From the NCBI GenBank assembly GCA_025937785.1, contig JAICQQ010000042.1:1-47207 (forward strand): a stretch of DNA of 47,207 bases. Direction: 5' to 3'. The notes beneath the pieces are model-generated. The model saw only the letters and a program-made list of their open reading frames with translations. It did no database searches and had not been told where the DNA came from. Origin of the DNA: Polyangiaceae bacterium. GTDB taxonomy: Bacteria > Myxococcota_A > Polyangia > Polyangiales > Polyangiaceae. The first letter of the stretch is position 1, and each line of letters opens with the position of its first letter. The position numbers and the translations under genes are program-made. Shown here in pieces: positions 15,183 through 22,267 of this stretch.

Positions 15183-16663
15183 GGTTCCTTTGCCGGTACG
15201 GGTGCCGGTACGGGTAGCCCCGTGAGCACGCCACGCAGCCCGTGGAAGGGCACTCCCACTTGCACGCCACCCTCTCCGACGCCGAGCCGGCGCACGTCGG
15301 TCGCATGCCGCAAGCCGCGCGCCTTGAGCACACTGACCCCGCGCTCGAGGCGGCCTTCGATCTCGACGAACTTGAGCTGGATCACGTTATCTGCCGCGAA
15401 CGAAACTCCGTGGCCCGACAGCTGCGCCGAACCCAAGAGATCCGGAACTTCCATGTTCATGTTCAAGGTGATGCCGCCTTGGTGAAAGTGCTTGGCGACC
15501 GCGTACACGAGCTCCTTGAAGCGTCGCTCAGAGGGCACACCGAGGGCCAAGCTGGTCAAGCTATCGAGCACCGCACGCCGCGCCCCCAGCTTTTCTACCT
15601 CGCGCCGCACGCGATCGAGAAAACGGTCCGTCGAGAGCTCGACGGGCGAGATGTAGCTCAGCGTCACGAGACCGCGTTCTTCGAACTTCGCGAGATCCCA
15701 GCCGAGACTCTGCGCGAAACCGCGCAGCTGGTCGGGGGTCTCCTCCAGCATGAAGTGGATGCCGGCCTCGCCGTGCTCTGCCCCTTCGAGCAGAAACTGC
15801 AGGCCGAGCAAGGTCTTGCCCGTGCCCGTTCCACCCTGGACGATGGTCGCGCTGGCTCGGGGCAAGCCACCGCCCAACATGGCGTCGAGACCCGCGACGC
15901 CCGTCGATGCCCGTTCTGGCACCGAAACCCGGTGGCCTGCAACCGCGCGAGGTTCCGACGGGGCACTGTCGGGGCCGCGCACTCGCGGGAAGAACGCGAG
16001 CCCGCTCGACCCAATCTCATAGAAATGGCCGCCTGTGACGTAGTCTGCACCGCGCAGCTTCAACACTTCGACCTCGCGCACGGCGCTGAGCTCGTGACGG
16101 GAGTTCCGGAATCGGATGATGCCATCCGCGATCGCAAACTCGGGGTGACTCGCGCCCTCGGACTCCGTGTATTCGCCCACCAAGAGACTCGTCGCTCCCC
16201 AGGCCGCGGTGTGGACGGCCAGGTCATAGACGAAGGTGCGCAACGCCACCCGCTCCCCGACGATGTCGCGAATGGCCTTGAAGCTGTCGATGACCACGAC
16301 CGCCGGCGCTTCGCGCTCCACGCGGGTCGAGATTTCGTTCAGGGTGGCCTCCGCGCCCTGCCGAATCGCAGATCCGAGATCGACGAACACGATCTTTTCC
16401 TCGAGCATGTTCTCGTCGAAGAACGAGAATTGCTGCATGTACTGAATCAGCTTCAGCGCCGGCTCGGAGAGCGTCGTGAAGTACACCCCCTTCTTCCCCT
16501 GGCGCGCCAAGGCAAACAGCATCTGGAGCGAGAACAGGGTCTTGCCCGCCCCGGGCTCGCCGGCAATCACGTTCATCGAGTGCGCCGGAAGCCCGCCGCC
16601 GAGGATGCTATCGAACGCGGTAGACCCGGTAGTGAGGCGCCGCAGCGTCGGATTCGGGCTCAC
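15179..16663 (-). CDS. KaiC-like double-domain ATPase
   Basis: 494 aa with two RecA-like KaiC domains, as in cyanobacterial KaiC (about 519 aa). Domain 1: Walker A GEPGAGKT (35-42), Walker B VVVID (about 122-126). Domain 2: Walker A GGTGTGKT (277-284), catalytic Glu pair E307-E308 in FMLEETP, Walker B AVLD (364-367). In domain 1 only one of the paired Glu remains (TLSEP). At the KaiC phosphorylation pair, Ser is kept (S421, HGVSFAADN) but the next residue is Phe rather than Thr. No kaiA or kaiB is nearby. The GTG start overlaps the upstream stop (GTGA). Neighbouring hybrid kinases suggest an ATP-driven signalling switch rather than a proven clock. Confidence 0.88.
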   Translation of the reverse strand: MSPNPTLRRLTTGSTAFDSILGGGLPAHSMNVIAGEPGAGKTLFSLQMLFALARQGKKGVYFTTLSEPALKLIQYMQQFSFFDENMLEEKIVFVDLGSAIRQGAEATLNEISTRVEREAPAVVVIDSFKAIRDIVGERVALRTFVYDLAVHTAAWGATSLLVGEYTESEGASHPEFAIADGIIRFRNSRHELSAVREVEVLKLRGADYVTGGHFYEIGSSGLAFFPRVRGPDSAPSEPRAVAGHRVSVPERASTGVAGLDAMLGGGLPRASATIVQGGTGTGKTLLGLQFLLEGAEHGEAGIHFMLEETPDQLRGFAQSLGWDLAKFEERGLVTLSYISPVELSTDRFLDRVRREVEKLGARRAVLDSLTSLALGVPSERRFKELVYAVAKHFHQGGITLNMNMEVPDLLGSAQLSGHGVSFAADNVIQLKFVEIEGRLERGVSVLKARGLRHATDVRRLGVGEGGVQVGVPFHGLRGVLTGLPVPAPVPAKEP

Positions 16664-17148
16664 GGCTCGCTCTCCGAGCGAGGGGCGGCACCCAGAGCTC
16701 GAAGCTCTGGGTGTTGCGCCAGACGCTGAATCACGACCGATCCGGTCAGATCCACGAGCAGCGGCCAGAGCTCACGGGCGAGCGCCTGGAGCGCCCCGCG
16801 GGGGCCCGAGACCGAAGTCCAACTCGAAGGTAGCGTGTATCGGTATTCGAGGCTCTGTCGCGCAATGCGAAGCGCAGCCAGCTCGGGCGCCCGAGGCAGC
16901 GCGCACTGCGCGGCGCGCCGCAGCAACGTCGCCGCAGCCGCCGTCCCCAGAATATCGGCGAGCCCAGCCCAGAGCAGGGCGAAGACGTCTGCGGCGGAGC
17001 CTTCCCCGTTGGCATTGGCAGCATCCTTCACCCCCGCCTCTTCCGTACCGGACACGGACGGACCGCCCGTCGACGCCACATACCGGAACCGCTGGCTTCT
17101 AGCGGATTCAGCCGGGCCATCGTGGGGAGAAATGCGTGAGTCTTCCAA
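16660..17148 (-). CDS. Unrecognised first protein of the KaiC operon
   Basis: 162 aa. I do not recognise the family. The first 50 residues are polar and probably disordered. Residues about 50-145 look folded and helical (AADVFALLWAGLADILGTAA, then ALARELWPLLVDLTGSVVIQ), with a Leu-Glu-Tyr-Arg-Tyr strand between them. There is no signal peptide or clear membrane helix. Its stop overlaps the kaiC-like GTG (GTGA, 16660-16663), so it is co-translated and probably acts with KaiC, where KaiB or another adaptor might otherwise be expected; nothing in its sequence looks like the thioredoxin-like KaiB. Confidence 0.7.
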   Translation of the reverse strand: MEDSRISPHDGPAESARSQRFRYVASTGGPSVSGTEEAGVKDAANANGEGSAADVFALLWAGLADILGTAAAATLLRRAAQCALPRAPELAALRIARQSLEYRYTLPSSWTSVSGPRGALQALARELWPLLVDLTGSVVIQRLAQHPELRALGAAPRSESEP

Positions 17149-17479
17149 GTGCCGTCACCTCACCGGTGACGTCCGGCGTGCCGACGCCGCAGCAAGAGTG
17201 CCACAGTCAGAGGAAGGCGCGGAGTAGTCGCTGGCTAAGCTAAGGTAGGCATGCACGGGAGCGTTGACAACCCCCCCCCTCGTCAATCACTCGACACGCA
17301 GCAGCTTCGATCGAGAGCCTTCCCGCTACGCTCCAGCCGATCAGCCGCGCGTCTGCTCGCACACGAGCGCCAAGAGTCCACGAAGTCGGGCGCCGGAGTC
17401 ACAACTTCTCCGCATTTTCTCCCAGCTTTCTCAATCTCGGCTCCCGAGCGCCGCCACGCCACGCGCCTAGCCTAGCTGC
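17149..17479. other. Intergenic region between KaiC operon and creD
   Basis: 331 bp between divergent genes, presumably holding both promoters. It contains TTGACAA followed by a run of eight C and then GTCAA (17264-17286). No coding sequence, RNA gene or terminator could be supported. Confidence 0.5.
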
Positions 17480-18802
17480 ATGGACCGAATCTTTGCGTGG
17501 ATCACCGGGCTCTGGCACTCGCGCCTGTTGCGCCTGTTGGTAGTGGGCGTGCTCGCCAGTTTGCTGCTCATCCCCGTCGCTGCCATCGACGGCCTCATCC
17601 ACGAGCGCATGACCCAGCGCGACGCGGCTCACGACGAGGTCACCGCAACTTGGGGCGGCCCACAGCGCATTGCCGGACCCGTCCTGATCGTACCCTACGA
17701 TCGCGTGAGTCAGGTCACCCAGAAGGATGGGCGCGTGCAGGAGCTCAGGCGCAGCTACCGCCTCCGCGTGTTGCCCGAGCAGGTCGCGATCGACTCCAAG
17801 GTCCGGACCGAGCTCAGGCGCCGCGGCATGTACCAGATCACGTTGTTCACCGCCGAGACCAAGTTCAGCGGCTCTTTCGCCAGACCCGACCCATCGGCGT
17901 TGGGGATCGAGCCGAGCGATGTGTACTGGGATCGCGCCGAGCTCGTGGTCGAGCTCAGCGAGCCGCGCGCGCTGCGCCAGCAGGTCCACCTCAGCTGGGG
18001 CGCGAAAGCGACTTCGTTCGAGCCCGGTGCGGGCGATCAGCGGAGCGTGCCTGGCGCCACGCGCGGCATTCACGCGCCGGTCCAGGTGTCCCCGGGCGTG
18101 ACACGGTTTTCGTTCCAGCTGGCGCACGCCGGCAGTCGCGAGCTCCGCTTCGCGCCGGTGGGCAAGAGCAACCAGGTCAGCGTGCGCGCTGACTGGCCGC
18201 ACCCGAGTTTTCAGGGGCAATGGCTACCGCGCACGAGCACCATCACGAATCAAGGCTTCCAGGCGGCGTGGGCCGTGCCCCACCTGGGGCGCAACTACCC
18301 GCAGCTCAGTCACGACGAAACCGCCCCCTTCCCCGCGCTCTTGGACGCCGCGCTCGGCGTCGATCTGATCTCCCCCGTCGATACGTACAAGATGTGCGCG
18401 CGCAGCGTGAAGTACGCGGGTCTCGTACTCCTGCTCACGTTCCTCGTCGTCTGGGTGCTCGAGGTGCTGGGCAGCTTCCGACTCCACTCGATCCAGTACC
18501 TGCTCACCGGCGCCGGGGTGTGCGTGTTCTTCTTGCTCCAGCTCTCGCTGGCCGAGCACTTCGGCTTTCTCCCCGCGCACGCGATCGCAAGCGTCGCCGT
18601 CGTCGCGCTCTCGACCGCCTACGGCTTCGTGGCGCTCGGCAACCTGAAACGCGCCCTGGTCCTCGGCGGCGTGCTCAGCTCCGTCTACGCCTATCTCTTC
18701 ATCCTATTCCAACTCGAAACGTTCGCGCTCCTGATCGGCGCTTGCGCCGTCTTCGCAGCACTCGCCGCCGTGATGTACGTGACGCGCCGCGTACAATGGT
18801 GA
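17480..18802 (+). CDS. creD: Cell envelope integrity inner membrane protein CreD
   Basis: 440 aa, the usual CreD length. It has an N-terminal membrane helix (LLRLLVVGVLASLLLIPVAA), then the family signature region (RDAAHDEVTATWGGPQRIAG, PVLIVPY), a large periplasmic domain, and a block of about five membrane helices at the C-terminus starting near YAGLVLLLTFLVVWVLEV. CreD is an inner-membrane protein tied to envelope stress and beta-lactam response in Enterobacteria under CreBC control; no creBC pair is adjacent here. It appears monocistronic. Confidence 0.92.
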   Translation: MDRIFAWITGLWHSRLLRLLVVGVLASLLLIPVAAIDGLIHERMTQRDAAHDEVTATWGGPQRIAGPVLIVPYDRVSQVTQKDGRVQELRRSYRLRVLPEQVAIDSKVRTELRRRGMYQITLFTAETKFSGSFARPDPSALGIEPSDVYWDRAELVVELSEPRALRQQVHLSWGAKATSFEPGAGDQRSVPGATRGIHAPVQVSPGVTRFSFQLAHAGSRELRFAPVGKSNQVSVRADWPHPSFQGQWLPRTSTITNQGFQAAWAVPHLGRNYPQLSHDETAPFPALLDAALGVDLISPVDTYKMCARSVKYAGLVLLLTFLVVWVLEVLGSFRLHSIQYLLTGAGVCVFFLLQLSLAEHFGFLPAHAIASVAVVALSTAYGFVALGNLKRALVLGGVLSSVYAYLFILFQLETFALLIGACAVFAALAAVMYVTRRVQW

Positions 18803-19265
18803 GCCCGCGTACCTTGACACTTGCTCGACCCTCTCCCTTTACGCTCTCCTCTACTACGCTCTCCTCGACAACTTTGGGTTGCTCCGCAACCCCTACGGGC
18901 CTCGCCACCACACCGCCGCTCGCCCCGGCGCCAGGCCCCGATCCGTTCTCGACAGCGCGCAACCCCCACGTGAGGCCATCAGTCCGTCGCGACCTGTTCC
19001 CCCACTGGGTCACGACCAGCCGCACGCCCTCGCCACCCAGCCGTCGGTCGACCGCAAACTGGGCAACTGCGATGCCAGCCTGGGCGCCTCGCGACCCACG
19101 TGGGTTCGGCTGCCGCCGCGCTTGGAACCGAGGCCGGCTTCCCGAAACTGGCGCCACCTTGGACTCGCAGCCAGGTAACGACGTCGTGCCTCGCAGCCAC
19201 AACGCTACGCCAGGCCGGACCTACCCCCTCGCGACCCACGGGCCTACTGGAGTAAGCGCGCCCCA

Positions 19266-19326
19266 CGACCCACCGTGGGTAGTGGCCTGTTTTGAGCAAA
19301 ACCGGCCACTACCCCACCGTGGGTCG
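19266..19326. repeat. Large near-perfect hairpin (~60 nt)
   Basis: The arm CGACCCACCGTGGGTAGTGG (19266-19285) is mirrored by the sequence ending GGGTCG at 19326, with one unpaired base. The centre is the perfect palindrome GTTTTGAGCAAAAC (19289-19302). It could extrude as a cruciform or fold in RNA. It has no U-run and is too far from either gene end to be a simple terminator. Confidence 0.7.
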
Positions 19327-19369
19327 CTCGACTGGGCAGCGCTCGGCGTCGCTTGGGCCTGCTCTCCAT

Positions 19370-19621
19370 GGGCGCCCTCGCGACCCTGTGGATCTGTTGC
19401 ACTGCGCGCTCTCGCTGGCCCCTGGTTGGCTCGCTCGCACTGGGCGCCCTCGCGACCCACTGGGTCTGTTGCACTGCGCTCTCTCGCTGGCCGCCTGATT
19501 GGCTCGAACTGCGCGCCCTCGCGACCCACTGTGGGTCTGTTGCACTGAGCTCTCTCGCTGGCCCCTGGTTGGCTCGCTCGCACTGGGCACCCTCGCGACC
19601 CACTGTGGGTTGGCTGGAACT
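19370..19621. repeat. ~70-bp tandem repeat, 3.5 copies
   Basis: Units start at 19370, 19442, 19511 and 19585 (lengths 72, 69, 74, then a partial 37). Each begins GGGCGCCCTCGCGACCC (or close), continues with TCTGTTGCACTG and CTCTCGCTGGCC, and ends in TTGGCTCG. Each unit contains one palindrome of the family above. Confidence 0.75.
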
Positions 19622-19780
19622 GGCACCTCGTGGCGACACCCACGTTGGGTCGCCAGTTGGGCACCTCATGATGTCACGGAGTCCGAGGGGCGACTGCGGC
19701 TGGCTCGGTCGGGGACGCGGGGTTTGCGGTGGGGGATTGCGGGGTTCGCCCGCGTCGCGGCGCGCACGGCGTAACGGTTG

Positions 19781-20551
19781 TCAGCCCAGCGTGGCGTCGA
19801 GAAACATCATGACCACGAAGCCTCCGAGCAAGCTGAAGGTTGCGAGGGTTTGATAGCCGCGCCGGTGGGTCTCGGGGATGATCTCGTCGCTGATGATGTA
19901 CAGCATGGCGCCGGCGGCGAAGCCGAGCGTGCCCGGCATGAGCGGCGCGGCGAGCCAGGTGGCGAGCGACCCGAGCAGGCCGCCCAGACCCTCGACGAGG
20001 CCGGTGAGTGTGGCCACCACGAAAGAATAGAGACGGCCGTAGCCCGCAGCCACGAGTGCAGTGGCCACCGCGAGGCCTTCGGGGATGTTTTGGAGCCCGA
20101 TGCCCGTGGCGAGCGTGACGCCGTTGTCGATCTGGCCGCCTGCGAATCCGACGCCCACGGCCATGCCTTCGGGCACGTTGTGCAGGGTGATGGTGATGAC
20201 GAACAACCAGATTTGTTTGAGGCGCTCGGTGCCGGGGCCTTCGCGACCTTGGACGAAGTGTTCGTGCGGGGCGTAGCGATGGATCAACCAGATGAGTGTG
20301 GCGCCCGCGAGGATGCCGGCGATCACGGTGCTGACCGCGGGCACGCGGGAATAACCGAGTGCTTCCGCGTAGGCGATGCCCGGCAAGATCAACGAGAAGA
20401 AGGAAGCCGCCAGCATGATGCCGGCGGCGCAGCTCAGCAGAGCATCTTCGACCGAGGTGGACAGCCGCTTGACCAAGAACACGCCGAGCGCGCCCAGGCA
20501 CGTGCACAGACCGGCCAGAGTGGCTGCCAGGGTTCCGGTCGCGGGATGCAT
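19781..20551 (-). CDS. ZIP-family metal transporter
   Basis: 256 aa from ATG 20551; an in-frame TTG at 20584 is possible. About eight membrane helices. The two metal-binding helices are clear: ITLHNVPEGMAVGVGFAGG (TM4, HNxPEG) and GLQNIPEGLAVATALV (TM5), with EGLGG later, as in the GufA/ZIP family. It should import Zn2+ or other divalent metals into the cytoplasm. It is last in a minus-strand run with the TSUP and CPBP genes (49 nt after the TSUP stop). Confidence 0.9.
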   Translation of the reverse strand: MHPATGTLAATLAGLCTCLGALGVFLVKRLSTSVEDALLSCAAGIMLAASFFSLILPGIAYAEALGYSRVPAVSTVIAGILAGATLIWLIHRYAPHEHFVQGREGPGTERLKQIWLFVITITLHNVPEGMAVGVGFAGGQIDNGVTLATGIGLQNIPEGLAVATALVAAGYGRLYSFVVATLTGLVEGLGGLLGSLATWLAAPLMPGTLGFAAGAMLYIISDEIIPETHRRGYQTLATFSLLGGFVVMMFLDATLG

Positions 20552-20599
20552 GGATTCCGAAGCATTGGGTGGTCGACGCGGCAAGTCAACGGTGAGGCG

Positions 20600-21355
20600 T
20601 CACGGCGTACCCACGAGTGCTCGCCCGATCAGGCCGACGGCCGCGATGGCGCTCGTCGTCAAGAGCGCGCGACGCAGGGTGCGTCCCTGGACCAAACCGT
20701 GCAGATGTCGGCTCAAGCGCATGCCGATCAGCATGGGGACGAGCAGTGCGGCGGCCACCCAGCCATCCTGCACGCTGATGTGTCCGGTGCTCGCCCGCAG
20801 CCCGAGGGTCAACAGGATGCCGAGCGTGAAGATGATCCCGAGGGTCGCGCGCAGGACGGGTCCGCTGGCGTCCCGAAACAACAGCGCGATCGGGGGGCCG
20901 CTGATGCCGGACACGTGGCCGCTGAGGCTGCCGAACATGCCCGCGGCGCCATCGACCCACGGCGAGCGCTTCAGCCGTAGGTCGGTGGAGAGCAGGGTGA
21001 CCGCCGCGAGTACGCTCGCTCCGATAAGGAAATCGAGGGTGCGCTGGGTCGACATCGCGAGCAGCAGCGCCCCAAGCAGGGCGCCGGGGACACGCCCGCA
21101 GAGCACCCAGACAGCGCCCCTCCAGTCGACCGCACGCCACTCGCGCGCGAATGCCCAGACCGAAAGCGGTAGGGCCGTCAAGATCTGCGGCACCGGCGCG
21201 AGCCGTGGATCCATGAGCGACAGCACCGGTACCGCGAGCACGGCGTAGCCGAACCCAATGGTGCCCTGGATCAGCGCCGCGACCAGGGTCACCGCGCACG
21301 CCACGAGCCACTCTGAAAGCGCGAGGTCCACTGAAAATTCGCTGGGCGGTAGCAC
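20600..21355 (-). CDS. TSUP (TauE/SafE) family permease
   Basis: 251 aa with about eight membrane helices. The family's repeated motif is seen at the N-terminus (AALIQGTIGFGYAVLAVPVLSLMDP) and in the second half (GSLSGHVSGISGPPIALLF). TSUP proteins export sulfite, sulfoacetate or related organosulfonates; substrate cannot be told here. GTG 21355 starts 2 nt after the CPBP stop, giving tight coupling; a second GTG at 21331 is in frame. The long open frame upstream of 21355 is the antisense of nothing useful and overlaps the CPBP gene in another frame. Confidence 0.83.
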   Translation of the reverse strand: MLPPSEFSVDLALSEWLVACAVTLVAALIQGTIGFGYAVLAVPVLSLMDPRLAPVPQILTALPLSVWAFAREWRAVDWRGAVWVLCGRVPGALLGALLLAMSTQRTLDFLIGASVLAAVTLLSTDLRLKRSPWVDGAAGMFGSLSGHVSGISGPPIALLFRDASGPVLRATLGIIFTLGILLTLGLRASTGHISVQDGWVAAALLVPMLIGMRLSRHLHGLVQGRTLRRALLTTSAIAAVGLIGRALVGTP

Positions 21356-21357
21356 GC

Positions 21358-22011
21358 TCAGGCAGCGGCAAGAATCAAGAACCGGCCGATGCCGATGGCG
21401 AACGCGAACACGCCATAGAGCGCGTGCTCGAAGCTCGCCAAGAGGTGTGACCGAGTCAGCCGATAGGTGCGCATGAAGATCAAACCTCCAGCAAAGGTGG
21501 TGGCTACCGCGACCCAGTTGCGAAAGATGACGTGACCTGCGGCGAAACAAGCGGCGGTGAAGATGATGAAGCTCGTTTCGCTGCGAAACAGCCGCGCGTA
21601 GCGCTCGCTCATGAACACTCGATAAATGACGCCCTGCGGGATCACCGACAGCGCCGGATACAGCACGCCGATGGCCAGCATCATCCAGGGGTCGGTCAGC
21701 GGCAACTTCAGAAAATCGTTCGGCGCGACGATGTAGGTGGCGAGGGCCATAGCCGTGCCGACGAAGGCGAACCGAACCAGCACGACGCGCAGCGGCTGGC
21801 TGCTTGCTGGAAGTCGCAGCAGCTGTCGGTGCTCCCAGCCGTCGTGAGACGACAGCAGCAACAGCAGGAAGAAGGCGACCACCCACAACAATGGGATCAG
21901 CGCGAAATGCGCGTTCGGATGACGCAGCAGCACCACCAGAAACGCGAGCGGAACCAGGGCGAACAGAGCCACGAGCTCCACCCAACGCAGCGCGGCGGCG
22001 CGTCCACTCAT
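21358..22011 (-). CDS. CPBP-family intramembrane protein lacking catalytic Glu
   Basis: 217 aa from ATG 22011, with six to seven membrane helices. It matches the CPBP/Rce1 (CAAX protease-like, PF02517) fold. Motif 1, normally EExxxR, reads PQGVIYR, so both glutamates are replaced (Gln, Gly). Motif 2 is kept (FAAGHVIFRNW, His) and motif 3 is kept (SFEHALYGVFAF, His). With the nucleophile-activating Glu missing, proteolysis is doubtful and a scaffolding or chaperone role is possible. The first gene of a likely CPBP-TSUP-ZIP operon. 22012-22267 is the upstream intergenic region, with no features seen. Confidence 0.75.
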   Translation of the reverse strand: MSGRAAALRWVELVALFALVPLAFLVVLLRHPNAHFALIPLLWVVAFFLLLLLSSHDGWEHRQLLRLPASSQPLRVVLVRFAFVGTAMALATYIVAPNDFLKLPLTDPWMMLAIGVLYPALSVIPQGVIYRVFMSERYARLFRSETSFIIFTAACFAAGHVIFRNWVAVATTFAGGLIFMRTYRLTRSHLLASFEHALYGVFAFAIGIGRFLILAAA

Positions 22012-22267
22012 GAGCGAATCATGACGAGAAGAGTCGGATTTGGGAATTGCGCCAGTGTCGCCCGTCGTCAGCGGGACCTCCCCAAGGTTGCGTGACAAAA
22101 CTGTGCGCTCGCCGGCGAGCCTCTGCAAGGCGGTTCGCTGGCGGGCCCGATGGCCGTTGCCCTGCTGGCGAGCGCAGATCCAGCGCAGCGTCCATGAAAG
22201 TCTGGGCGGGCCTGGGACGACCGAGGCGGGTGACCCGGCGGCGGCGTTTGGCTAGGCTCGGGGCAAC

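Larger units (their letters stand above)
19093..19654. repeat. Dispersed GACCCAC/GTGGGTC palindromes
   Basis: About nine copies of GACCCAC-(N0-2)-GTGGGTC or degenerate forms occur in 560 bp: near 19093, 19233, 19267, 19312, 19382, 19454, 19523, 19597 and 19632. The last has longer arms (GGCGACACCCA and TTGGGTCGCC). Copies are usually preceded by CTCGC. Confidence 0.7.
18803..19780. other. Repeat-rich non-coding region
   Basis: 978 bp between the end of creD and the end of the ZIP transporter gene (convergent). No convincing gene: open frames here are low-complexity translations of the repeats. 18803-19080 holds short direct repeats (TACGCTCTCCTC twice near 18840-18867). 19093-19654 holds palindromes, a large hairpin and a tandem array, listed separately. 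Confidence 0.65.

Noticed and set aside
15242..16729. 495-codon plus-strand open frame
   Set aside because: It is fully antisense to the KaiC-like gene, whose Walker motifs and overlapping neighbours are decisive.
19370..19621. CRISPR array
   Set aside because: Units are ~70 bp, contiguous and diverged, with no unique spacers, and no cas gene is present.
19221..19669. Repetitive minus-strand frames reading WVARAPSAS and similar
   Set aside because: They are translations of the 70-bp repeat array, with no start site or domain; several frames are open equally well.
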